Source of the DNA: Rhynchopus sp. YZ270_cl-10
Taxonomy: Eukaryota; Euglenozoa; Diplonemea; Diplonemida; Diplonemidae
Length of the DNA stretch: 64,000 nucleotides
Assembly (NCBI GenBank): GCA_964035575.1
Contig: OZ037908.1
Location: 868,001 to 932,000 of the forward strand
Direction: 5' to 3'
Shown: positions 52,528-61,966 of the stretch, in pieces
Position numbering within the stretch: the first letter of the stretch is position 1
How the letters are laid out: each line of letters opens with the position of its first letter
Notes under the pieces: generated by a model
Told to the model about the DNA's origin: nothing
What the model saw: the letters and a program-made list of their open reading frames with translations, nothing else
Database searches by the model: none
Translations under genes and position numbers: made by a program

Positions 52528-53698
52528 TCTTGGGAGGGGGGGGGGCGAGGGGAGTCAGGCAAATTACTAGTATGCTAAGCCGCCAAAAAAAAGGGGTTGT
52601 GCACACGATAGTTCCGAATGGAACGCCTCCTGAACGTTACCTCGCCCCCCTCCTCTTCCCCCTTTCCCCTTTACAGTTGGACAAGAAACTTGGCGACTTT
52701 TTTTGGTCAATATTACTTGTCCAACTGTATTATAAATGCAATACGATGCAGCCAAACGAGAGATGCAGGAGGTAACGGCTGCGCGCAGCCACAACTTGCG
52801 TGGCTGACCGTTATCATAATTATCATCAGCAGCAAAAAAAAAAAACCTTTATCTCCACGCTCTAAAGGACCGGGAGGTGTGTAGTTCCTAGCCCTTTTTT
52901 TTTGGGGGGGGGGAGATGTGAATTATTATTTTCCCCTGAATGTCTCCTGAAGGAAGCATTTCAGTAAGTTCTTCTTTATTTTTTGAAAAAAAAAGGAGGG
53001 GGGGGTCACAAAAATATGTTTACCGAGGCTTTTTTGTAATTTTTTTTTTAAAAACGTGCCATTCCACCGATGGATGGTGAAAGGCGTTTGCACTTTTCAC
53101 CTTCTCTTCTTCTTTTATTATTTATTTATTTTTACAACAAGAAAAGCGAGCGAAAAGGGATGAGCGGGAGGGGGGAGTCAAGAAAGGTACGGGAAACGAA
53201 CAAATGCAACAAAAAAAGGTACTTCCCCCCCACCCAGGACTTTCTTTATCCCAACCAGAAACCTCACCCACCCAATTCTGGTCACACACCACAGAGCGAA
53301 GGCCGTTCTTTGCAGACGCCTTTCTTCTCTCTACAGTCATTAGCATTGCTTGGTCTTCTCCTTTTGTTCAATACACCCTTCTGAAGGGTGCACTAATTTG
53401 AGCAGCAACACTGACTTTCTGGACTCCAATGGAAAGAATAAACAACCTTCACAAACCGCCCATCTTTTTTTTTTCCACTGTGAAACTGCCGGAAGTATCT
53501 ATTTATATTGTCCAAAGACGTTGTTTCCACTCAACTACCGAAATGGCCACGCATTTGTGGTCGTTCACCTTCATGAGCTTCGAAATGGGTGGGGGAAGGG
53601 ATGAGAATTCTTCCACCCATGCTGTATCATCTCCCGCACCGAAAGGCGGCGAAGCGCCCTTCCCCACTGATGAGGCTGACAGGGGAAGTGGTGAGACT

Positions 53699-54360
53699 TT
53701 AGGTGGCGCCGTCCACAAACGTTTGTCGCAAAAGTTTGCGCGGTAATCTCGTCCATCGTACGGGGTCTTCCCACCAGACGTTTTTCTCCGCTGTCTGGCG
53801 GTCGGGGTACGCACCCTCCTTCACCGCGAGGTCAATCAACCCCGCCTTCCCCTTCGCGCTGTCCTTGATGCGACGCAGAATCTCGGCGCGTTTCGCCCTC
53901 TGGATGTCGGTGTGGAGGTGGGCGAACGGGATGGGGGTGTCGTCGTCCTCCATCGGCTCGGGGGCGGCGTCCACCCGGGACTTCTTCTTCTGGCGGGGGT
54001 TCTCATCCCCATCCCCACCCTCCCTGGTCTTGTTCTTTGCGCTGCCCCCAGCGCATCGGTAAAATATAGTACCATCCTCGCCCGTGATGTCCAGGAGGTG
54101 TAAAATGGGCCTGGATTTCAAGCAGTCCATCTTTTTCCGGGATGCGAACAAGAGGTCAGCCCACCGGTTCAGTACCCCTTCGCACGCGATGCGCGTGACT
54201 ACCAAAGCATATCGACATCGATGTTGAAGTTGTCCCCCTCAGACAAATAGTGTGTGTGTACGCGCTCCACTGTTCCTGGGTCACGCTCACCCTTACCTTC
54301 GATGACATGAGACGCTCTTGGGTCTCACCAAGGTGAATCGCATTTATTTTGTCCCACAAT
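53699..54360 (-). pseudogene. Minus-strand coding-like region, unrecognised
   Basis: A GC-richer island with protein-like minus-strand frames. The largest (54205 to 53699) reads through CLKSRPILHLLDITGEDGTI, a basic/acidic linker and IQRAKRAEILRRIKDSAKGK. Upstream (54360-54206) other frames contain KVRVSVTQEQWS and LSEGDNFNIDVDMLW. The reading changes frame, so the region is broken or spliced in a way I cannot resolve. No family is recognised and no transposon ends were found around it. It stands out as one of the few minus-strand coding signals in the window. Confidence 0.4.
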
Positions 54361-54658
54361 CTGTAGGCCTTTTTTTGTGGACTCAGGAACCACGCCTTTT
54401 TTTTCGTTATTTTCAATGTCAAAGAGACACAACGTTTTCTTTTCAATGTCCCATTATTAAATAATGGGATCAAGGTGGCTCGTCTTAGGGTCATCTTATA
54501 AACTTTTCTTTTTGGGCTGCTGGGGGTGATTCGCACACCCCCCTCGGTCCCCCCCCCCTCCCAACTATACCAAATTATTTGTTTTTCATCATTAAAATTT
54601 TCATTCTCAAAGTACCCCCACACTCCACCCCCCTCTCCACACCCCCCCACCCCAAATA
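54361..54658. other. Spacer before the sulfotransferase-like gene
   Basis: A weak module A lies near 54470-54512. The final 110 bp are C-rich and lead straight to the ATG. No gene. Confidence 0.6.
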
Positions 54659-56899
54659 ATGTACCACCGAAAACGACGGCTGGTTACGTATCTGGCGTCG
54701 AAGAAGGGGATGATGTCGGTAGGGGGGCTGGTGTGTATGGTGGTTATGTATTTGATGGTTTCGTTTGAAAGCTTTGATGAAGAAGCAGTGGGGCAGCTAC
54801 GGGGTACGGTGGGACCGCAGAGGGGACATGGACGTTGGGTGAATCCTGACCGAAGTAAAGCGGTTTCAAATCGAAAGCATATCAGCGTTGAAGAGAACAC
54901 TGCAAAGGTTCCACAACCCCTTCATTCTCAAAAGAACAGCAAAAATAGCAAAAACAGCAAAAATGTTAAAAACAGCGCTCTCGAAGAAGACCGCCGCTCC
55001 CACCAAATCGACCAAAGTAAGCTGATGGGGTCGGCATCACCCAATTCTGAGTCTGATTCCGATTCTGAATCATCTGGGTCTCAGATTATTACAACACCAA
55101 CCCCGAGAGGAAGAGGGTTCACCGATGAGGACGATGATGTTCCAAAAATTTCGAAAAAAAGGGTAAAAAAAGATTCAAAAGTATCTCTCTCTGAAGGGGG
55201 CGAAGACGAGCGTACCGGAGGAATGGCGACGATAGATGAGGAGGAGGAGTTGTGGAGGGAGGTGACAGGGTTTGGGATGACGTTGAATGTAAATGACCCG
55301 GATGCGCTGCCGTTTACCGTGGCGACCATGAAAAAATTTCGGAGAAATGCATCAGAATACCCTACACATTGGATTTCCGCCCCAAATCCACCTTCAGCAC
55401 CAATCGGAAAGCAAGCCTGGGCTTTGGCGCGAACCTTCAATTTCCCAGATGAATGGCGTGCCCGGCACCGCCCAAAACTCTTCATTTTAGGCACCGTTGG
55501 AACCGGCTCCCTCTTTCTTGAAGAATGCTGGAAAACCGCTATGACAGGAAATGACTCAAACCGGCCTTATCCTATGTCGGCCGAACGGTGGCCTATCTCA
55601 CGCCATCAGACTGGAGAGACTATTGCTGACCCCTTTGCGGAAAATGGGGTAAAAGATGTGTGGGGGAGAACCGGGTTCAGAAGGTGGGACCCACCGAAGG
55701 AGTGGTTTGTGTATGCTGAGTGTGGAGGGGCGCCACATCCGAGTCCGTTGTGTTCGCATCACCGCGCGAGATGGCCTCCGGTAGAGCCTGGGTCTGATAA
55801 GTGGCGGGTGATAGATGCTTCTCCAGAAACCTTAATGAGCGCTGCAGCTGCAAACCAGACGTTCTTCGATATGAAGTCGGTTCTCTCAGACCCTACGTTG
55901 CGCCCTGTCTTCATTGTCCCCACTCAGGTGCCTTTGTTAACCGCGCGCTACGATTTTTCAGTGTATTTTAAACATAGAATCCGGCCATTCGTTGATTACA
56001 CCGCGTATTTTAAAGACCCAGAAGGGCTTAGAACGGAGCCAAGCAAGGAGGAGCTTTCTGCTATCATTGAAGCTGATGAAGAGAGACGTTTCTGGGAACA
56101 CATCGACGACGAGCTAGCAGCACACCACGAACACCCTTTGTGCAAAAAAGTTGTGGAGGACCCGGCGCAGTTTTTGAAGGAGATCCACATTAACATCAGA
56201 ACGACACACGAGGCGCAGGAAATGCTCACACAGTGCCTCTACCGGATGGTGGGGGATCGGACAGAACGGCATCGTCGCCCCTATTTTTTGTTGTCCAATT
56301 TTTATGGGGTTGGTCTCGCACATTGGCTTGCAACCGGGTTTTCTTCAGACCAATTCGTCCAGGTTCCTACGGAAGAGCTGCGCTGGTACACCCCTGAACA
56401 GGTATTAAGTCTGTTCGAAGATGCGCTCCCAGGAATGAAGAAAATCAAGCCCCGCTGTGAAAACCCAGCCTCATGGGATGTAACGGACAGGGCTGGGGAG
56501 ACGATATGCAGTGGACACATCGCGTGGGATAAGGCGCAACTGTTCTGCAACCCGGTTGACTCCCCCGCAGCGATCCCCAAGCTAGCCTGGAATTTCACCA
56601 AGGCATTGGGGCGAGAAACCGAGGGGGAGTACACCGTCGAGCAGGTCTGGGAGATCTCCGCAAAGATGCACCGTGCGACGGAAACCTTCATGGCTGAGAA
56701 TGAGATACGGGCGTGGCGGATGCACAGTGGGTGGGGGAAGGAAGAGCAGGAGCAGGTGGCGAAGAGCCTTGGGCAGCACAATGCACACACCTCCGGCCTT
56801 CATAGTATCGAAAAGATTAAATCTATCAAAAACCTTGAAAAAAAGATCAAAGATCCTGCAGTCCTAGAGCAAATCGTAGAAGAAAGGAATGAAGGGTAA
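54659..56899 (+). CDS. Sulfotransferase-like type II membrane protein
   Basis: A single-exon protein of 746 residues. A basic N-terminus is followed by one membrane helix (about 20-36), i.e. type II topology typical of Golgi enzymes. A low-complexity luminal stem (about 50-190) contains repeated SKN units and an acidic serine-rich tract. The catalytic-like region starts near 270 with PKLFILGTVGTGSLFLEECW (272-291), resembling the PAPS 5'-phosphosulfate loop of carbohydrate sulfotransferases, and WRVIDASPETLMS near 382-394, resembling their SPxY region. The 3'-phosphate motif, normally RDP, appears only as RPVFIVPTQVPLLTARYDF, so binding may be altered. The family would sulfate surface glycans using PAPS. 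The assignment is by motif only, and the protein may be a divergent or inactive member. Confidence 0.68.
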   Translation: MYHRKRRLVTYLASKKGMMSVGGLVCMVVMYLMVSFESFDEEAVGQLRGTVGPQRGHGRWVNPDRSKAVSNRKHISVEENTAKVPQPLHSQKNSKNSKNSKNVKNSALEEDRRSHQIDQSKLMGSASPNSESDSDSESSGSQIITTPTPRGRGFTDEDDDVPKISKKRVKKDSKVSLSEGGEDERTGGMATIDEEEELWREVTGFGMTLNVNDPDALPFTVATMKKFRRNASEYPTHWISAPNPPSAPIGKQAWALARTFNFPDEWRARHRPKLFILGTVGTGSLFLEECWKTAMTGNDSNRPYPMSAERWPISRHQTGETIADPFAENGVKDVWGRTGFRRWDPPKEWFVYAECGGAPHPSPLCSHHRARWPPVEPGSDKWRVIDASPETLMSAAAANQTFFDMKSVLSDPTLRPVFIVPTQVPLLTARYDFSVYFKHRIRPFVDYTAYFKDPEGLRTEPSKEELSAIIEADEERRFWEHIDDELAAHHEHPLCKKVVEDPAQFLKEIHINIRTTHEAQEMLTQCLYRMVGDRTERHRRPYFLLSNFYGVGLAHWLATGFSSDQFVQVPTEELRWYTPEQVLSLFEDALPGMKKIKPRCENPASWDVTDRAGETICSGHIAWDKAQLFCNPVDSPAAIPKLAWNFTKALGRETEGEYTVEQVWEISAKMHRATETFMAENEIRAWRMHSGWGKEEQEQVAKSLGQHNAHTSGLHSIEKIKSIKNLEKKIKDPAVLEQIVEERNEG

Positions 56900-57062
56900 C
56901 AAACAGATCTAGCAGAACGGATCTAGCGAATGCTTTGATGGTGTGATTCAGGGGGGTACGGACAACCCACGGGAGAACCACAGAGAACTGTTTCAGGCTA
57001 TATTAAGATTTGCGGAGCACCTTCGGGGGAACCACGGAGAATTCGTTTGGGTGATCACACCA

Positions 57063-57325
57063 TTTGAGTTATAAAGAAAGATCCGAAGTCTTAGAAGCCA
57101 GTTGCGAGGTGGATCACAACGGGGGAATCTGTTCCGTTTTGCAAAAGGGGTAGTGCATTAGAGACGGTGCAGTCAGAGGATACCTGGTCAGTTTACCAAT
57201 ATGACCAGGTTTTGACCTGGTTTGAGTTACAAAAAAAAACCAAGATCCGACGTCTTAGAAGCCAGTTGCGAGGCAGATCACATCGGGGAAGTCTGTTCCG
57301 TTTTGCGAAATGGATAGTGCATTAG
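57063..57325 (+). repeat. Two-copy tandem repeat, unit about 158 bp
   Basis: The copies at 57063-57165 and 57221-57325 share TCTTAGAAGCCAGTTGCGAG and TCTGTTCCGTTTTGC. They differ at scattered positions, so the duplication is not fresh. Confidence 0.85.
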
Positions 57326-57970
57326 AGAGTAGTACCTAGAGTTAAAATGGGGGGTATGAGGGGTGGGGTGGGGAGGGGCAGTAGTGGGGGGGGTTTTAGC
57401 TACCCCGGGGTGCAAGGTGATTAAGTATGAGAGGCTTAGGTTCATCTGATTAACTTTTTTTTTCCCTTTAGTTCGCTCGGAGGGGAAAACCCAAAAGGCG
57501 GTAACGATTTGCTTTTACACAAAAGTCTTTTTTCTCTCTCTCTTTTTTAGATTTGTGCTTATTTTGTTCCCTCCCGTACCCAGCAAGTAGGGGTTTGACA
57601 AAATGATTCTGAGTTTATTTCAGATGTAAACCACGAAATGGATGTACCTGACTTGCATGGTTGAGGGTCCACCCTACGATACACCCGGTCAGCCCGCTCT
57701 AGTGAGCTGTTGTATTTCAAGCCAAGTTTTTTTTCTCTTCTTCTGCACCTTCTATCTGTGTACCTACTTTGGTGCTGTTGGTGTTCTGGGATAATGTGTT
57801 GTGGTCAATTTTTGGCTGCTAACGGCATTCACTGACCACATCCCTCTTTGACCCCTAGCTATTTTGCTTTATCGATGACGTGCACAGAGAGACACAACAA
57901 TTCATCGTTCAAGTTTTCTCTTCTCTCCTGCCTGCGATTAATCCAACAACGTTACCCCCCCTCCCCCCTA

Positions 57971-58054
57971 GGCATACCCCGAAGGCCAATACGAATTCGC
58001 CCTATATTCGGATCCGAATATAGGGCAAATACGTATTCGCCTTCGAGGGCATGC
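57971..58054. repeat. Palindromic MITE with GGATCC core, compact copy
   Basis: GGCATACCCCGAAGGCCAAT and its near complement enclose CCTATATTCGGATCCGAATA. Related to 38365-38507. Confidence 0.75.
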
Positions 58055-58458
58055 GCCCCCCTCCCCCTCTGCTTTGGACCCTCCTACTTTCAGGATGTTC
58101 GATTCAGGGTGCTCCTTTGTTGCTCCCCACACACTGCAAAAAACGGGCAGAGAATCCCAACCGGACGACCTACACGCAGACTTAATGGCGGTCTCCAGCG
58201 GTCCCCATTCTGACCGGTGGTAGCGGGAGAGTAGGGGGTTATCAGGTTTGATTCTTTTGCAGATCAAGAATTAGACTCTTCCCTTTTTCGTCTCTGATTT
58301 TCATCCAAACGTTGAGTGGAATGCGTAATAATAATTTTTGCATTTCGTCACATCTTCTTTTTACCCTCCTACTCAGGTGAGGCACACAGAGGCTACGGTT
58401 TCGGCTATTTTTTTTTGTCGACTCTTTTGCTCTTTTGCTCTTCTCTCTCCACACAACA

Positions 58459-59095
58459 ATGGACCCTACGATATCTACTGGGAACGTGTTCTCCTTGAAA
58501 GGATCGCAGAACCACATCATCTCCAACCAATGGAAGGAAACGGTAGGGCGTGAGGAGAAGCTGCACCGCGGGTGGAAGCAGAAATACGCGAAGCAGCAGC
58601 TCGCATTGGAGTCGGAAATGCTCACGTCAGTCAACGAGAAGGATAAGCAGGCGTCTCTGCGGTATGCAAAAGGGGGTGGGTTAGGATACGTCTGAAGTTT
58701 GAGAAGATCAATGCTTAGCAATAGAGCCATTGGTTCATCTAACAACTACATTTGAGGTGACGCAAAAAGAGAAGCTCGAATCTGATAGGAATCCTTTTGT
58801 TTTTTTGGATACCACGAAAATGGATTAAAAAAAAAACACACACCGCACACACAGTCTCACGCAGCCTAGACCACCATCCCGGCAGCTGCTGTACGAAGAC
58901 GGCCAGGGGCGGCTCCCCTTCCTGAAGAAGCAGAACACCAAGGACCCGCACCTCCGCTCCAGCAAGCCCCTCACGGCATCGCAGGAGATTGGCTGGCGGG
59001 CGTCCAACCAGGTCGCCCTGGACACTGTCAAGAGCGAGTGGGGGCATAAACCGATTGTTACGTCCTCATTCTTCCGGAAGAGGGGGATTTTTTAA
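58459..59095 (+). CDS. Small FAM183/CFAP144-like protein, two exons
   Basis: Exon 1 58459-58661 and exon 2 58870-59095 (208-nt intron, GTATGC donor, CAGCCTAG acceptor) make 142 residues in a continuous frame. The acceptor choice is fixed by phase: the CAG three codons' worth upstream would break the frame, whereas CCTAG keeps it. The N-terminal half is a charged helix (NHIISNQWKETVGREEKLHR). The C-terminal half has LTASQEIGWRAS, followed by a basic end (SFFRKRGIF). A helical start followed by a QEIGW motif resembles FAM183/CFAP144, a protein lining the inside of axonemal microtubules. The match is from memory of the motif, so confidence in the name is moderate; that it is a real spliced gene is much safer. 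Confidence 0.7.
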
Positions 59096-59974
59096 GAGCT
59101 TTTTGCACATTCTTCCATAGAGGGTGTCTGAAAGGGAGGCAATAAGGAGGTAGGCGAGCCTCAAGTTTTTTTATGCATTTTTTTGCTTTTTGTGTTTTTT
59201 GAAAAGTGTTGTATTAGTATGTATTTGAAAGGTGTAGGTGTGTGTGCTTGATGTTAGTGATGATAATTCTTTCAGCAGCATATTGCGCAGCAGGCGGGTG
59301 ACTCCTGTGATCGACGACGAGTTTTGCATCTGTGGATTTCTGTGTTTCCGCACTCATAGCGCAGGTTTGTAAGGTGCCACGGGTTTTTCGTAATGGCGTA
59401 ATGTATCATAGCGTTGGGCTGTGTGGGTCAAAACATCTCACATCAAGACCTGCTCCTCTGAGTGGGTGCCTGTGGTGACTCTGATGTGCAACACGCTAGC
59501 AATTAGTTGTTGTGTGTTTGAAAAAGCTTTTTGGGGTGTGTCTTTTTTTCCCCTTCTCTTTTCGGATTTTTTTTGTATTTTGTATTTTGTTTCCTTTGGA
59601 AAAGGAACAAAAATCCTTTCAACAATGCAGTGTTACTTCCGTGATGCTTATTATTGAGGTTTTTTTTTTTTTTTTTTTTTTTTTCACTGTAACCTACCAT
59701 GGTAGGCGTGACGCTGACTACACGGTAGTTATTGGTAGCCGCGCCACTGGTACTGCCTCTTGCTTAGTTTTGTTGTTGTGCTACTTAGCGGGGTTCCACA
59801 CTGCGACGGGGCAGGGGGGACAGCTTCCCTTTTCCTCTTGGAGACACAGTCCGCACACCTCTCCCCAAGGTGTGGCAGAGCCTACTGACTCTGGGCTGAC
59901 GACAAAAGGGGACATGCCCCCATATAAAAGCTAAAAATTTGGGTTTTTTTTTTGTTTTTGTTTTTGTTTTTGTT
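59096..59974. other. Gene-free T-rich spacer
   Basis: No gene is supported. A segment with GGGCTGACGACAAAAGGGGA near 59895 recurs near 16800. Long T-runs lie at 59661-59684 and 59975-60010. Confidence 0.6.
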
Positions 59975-60661
59975 TCTGTTTTTTTTTTTTTTTTTTTTTT
60001 TTGTTTTTTTTAATTTTGATTCTTATTTTGATAAGGTAGGTTTAAAAAGTCATCACGCCGGTGCCACATCAGTGACTCAATGGCGCATGAGTGATTCAAT
60101 TTCATCGTCCAGGTATCCAGCCTCGCAAAGGAAGCGGAGCACGTCTGCCTCGTGGCGTTGCATCAGCTGCCCCAGGTTCGTTGAAGGGAGGCTGGAGCGT
60201 GGGGTTGCGGGGTTGCTGCACCGGGAGAAGATGTGGCGGAGCGAAGCCTCTTCGGAGCAACGTGGACAGTACGCCGTCCTGTCCGGGTGCAGCTTGTTGT
60301 AGACGAGTGGGTGGCGTTCCACTCGGAGGTTGCGGATGGTCGTCGCACCCAGCCGCGTGAGGTGCGGTGTACGCAGCGCAGGTCGGTGCAGGGCGGTGGT
60401 GGATCCACTCTTGTAGGAGTAGATGCTGCGCTCAGACGGTGTGGGCTCGCGGCTGAGGGCACGTCGCTTTACGCACGCGCGGATGCTCGCAAGGCTGATC
60501 CGCTCGTGGTTCGCGGGGCTGTTGTTCGCACGGCTAGCGAGCTTGTCGGCTGCCTCATTGCCTAGCACCCCCACGTGGGAGGGGATGTAGTGCAGGTGGA
60601 GTTTGTACCCTTCACGGGCACGTGAGTGTAGGAGACGCCAGAGTCGGTGCAGCGTGTCCTC

Positions 60662-60662
<1 letters not shown>
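59975..60662 (-). mobile_element. 5'-truncated LINE (non-LTR retrotransposon) tail
   Basis: On the minus strand about 195 codons encode the end of a LINE ORF2: an RNase H C-terminal part with YIPSHVGVLGNEAADKLASR (the HxGxxGNExAD signature), then a basic linker and a C-x2-C-x7-H-x4-C motif (CPRCSEEASLRHIFSRC). The stop is followed by a short 3' UTR and a poly-A tract (seen as T-runs at 59975-60010). Sequence upstream of the RNase H fragment is missing, as expected from 5' truncation, and another A-tract abuts the truncation point. The RNase H domain points to I/Jockey/R1-type clades. The remaining frame is open, so the insertion is not old. Confidence 0.87.
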
Positions 60663-60693
<31 letters not shown>

Positions 60694-60886
60694 AAAAACA
60701 TTTCCGTTTAAACGTGGTGTGTGCAGGGTATGGATTCAACCAACAACTTATTATCCAGAGACGTCTATCAAATAAAAAGGAATCGGATACAATGACGGCT
60801 TCGCCTTGAACTCTCTCTAATATGTGTGCTGTCCGTCAGAAGTTCCACCCCATTTTTTTTCAGTACCATTTTTTTCTTTTCAGTGC

Positions 60887-61486
60887 CAGGGTTGTTTCTA
60901 GGATCTCGTTTTTTTTTCTCGGGGGGGGTCAATTTTTTTCCCAAAAAAAATTTTTTTTCCGCCGGGAAAAAGTGGTCTTTCAAGGGTTTTTGGGTGTATT
61001 CCGAGCTTTCTCGACGAAGCCTCGATCTCACCAAGAAAACCCCATACCCCAAAGCTTCAGAATATCATGGTGGTATGTAGCTTCTGTGCGGGTATGAAAC
61101 AGGTAAAGAAACGGTGGCCATGGTACCCAAAGGTTCCTGGCGAAGCCATGGTACGCAACATTTCTAAAATTGCGCTTAAAATTGCACTATTGTACAGCCA
61201 AACTATGTCATGGGAAGGGTGTGATGTAAGCTTGCGCCGCAGGCGCACGGTACGCTACTTTTATTCTTTTCGCCAAATCTTTTTTCACTCCCATCACCGT
61301 TCCACGTAGTGTAGTCGGTGCGGGTGTTGTCGCTCTTCACCAGTGCCAACACTGGTGGTGGGTGGAAAACGTGTAGTTCGGGGGGAAATATGTAATTTTT
61401 TACAGGGGGGTGAGGCTGACCAGCACACCGTGCCAGATTCTGGGGGGGGTCAGTGACCCCCCCCGACCCCCCTAGAAACAACCCTG
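60887..61486. mobile_element. hAT-like MITE, 600 bp, 8-bp TSD
   Basis: The ends CAGGGTTGTTTCTAGG and its exact complement are inverted, with TTCAGTGC flanking at 60879-60886 and 61487-61494. The interior (about 61110-61300) is the composite segment also present in 1956-2689 and 34612-36065. No transposase. Confidence 0.9.
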
Positions 61487-61494
61487 TTCAGTGC

Positions 61495-61966
61495 AAGATT
61501 TGCCAGAGGTGAACAACCAACAACAAAAAACAGCAACAAAAAACCAGTTTTGCTTCTTTTTCCAAACTGAGCAAAATATAACACAAAACAAAATACAAAA
61601 AAAAAAAAAACACAGTGGCATTTTCAAGAAACCCTATAAACATCCACTGCATACATTTTTTTTTTTTGGAATGAGTAACACCCTATCAGATGCAAACCAC
61701 GAAAATGGATTGTAGCACTCTGCATGGTTGGGGGTGTCCACCCCCCCTGTACACCCAGTCATACCAAAAATACACCGTTCACGAGAGGGGCTTTGTATTT
61801 CAACTCTACTTTAGTTAAAGATTGGAGACGCTTTTTGGGCAAACAAAACCATTATATTATATGTAGTGTTTTTTAGTGTATCTACTTTTTTCCCCCCCTC
61901 GAACATCACTCACAACCTCATACAACACCTCACCCTCATCACCCAAAACCACCCCCCTCCAGAGAG
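61495..61966. other. Spacer with a long module E copy before the exchanger gene
   Basis: Module E at 61675-61858 is the best match to 19137-19300. After it, a pyrimidine- and A/C-rich stretch ends CCCCCTCCAG just 6 bases before the ATG of the exchanger, a possible splice acceptor. Confidence 0.65.

Larger units (their letters stand above)
49559..53698. other. Long gene-free spacer rich in small palindromic repeats
   Basis: No gene is supported. It contains three copies of a palindromic MITE (49821-49905, 50012-50128, 50658-50707), a module near 50900-50955, module C (51483-51552), a palindrome (51891-52010), a nested palindrome plus mariner-like MITE (52332-52527), a CAGTTGGACAAG mariner-like palindrome (52673-52727) and module D (53055-53112). 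T-, A- and G-runs fill the rest. Confidence 0.7.
56900..58458. other. Spacer with a tandem duplication, module A/E copies and a palindromic MITE
   Basis: No gene is supported. A segment starting TTTGAGTTATAAAGAAAGAT at 57063 is repeated from 57221 (spacing about 158 bp, homologous for about 100 bp; core AGAAGCCAGTTGCGAGG). Module A lies at 57415-57470, module E at 57620-57740, and the GGATCC palindrome at 57971-58054. The last 80 bp before the next ATG are pyrimidine-rich. Confidence 0.7.

Noticed and set aside
57968-58267. Minus-strand gene beside the palindromic MITE
   Set aside because: Half of the frame is the MITE itself and the remainder is under 60 codons without a recognisable motif.
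58861-58869. Splice acceptor at CACGCAG of the CFAP144-like gene
   Set aside because: It would put exon 2 out of frame with exon 1; the CCTAG six bases later keeps the frame.
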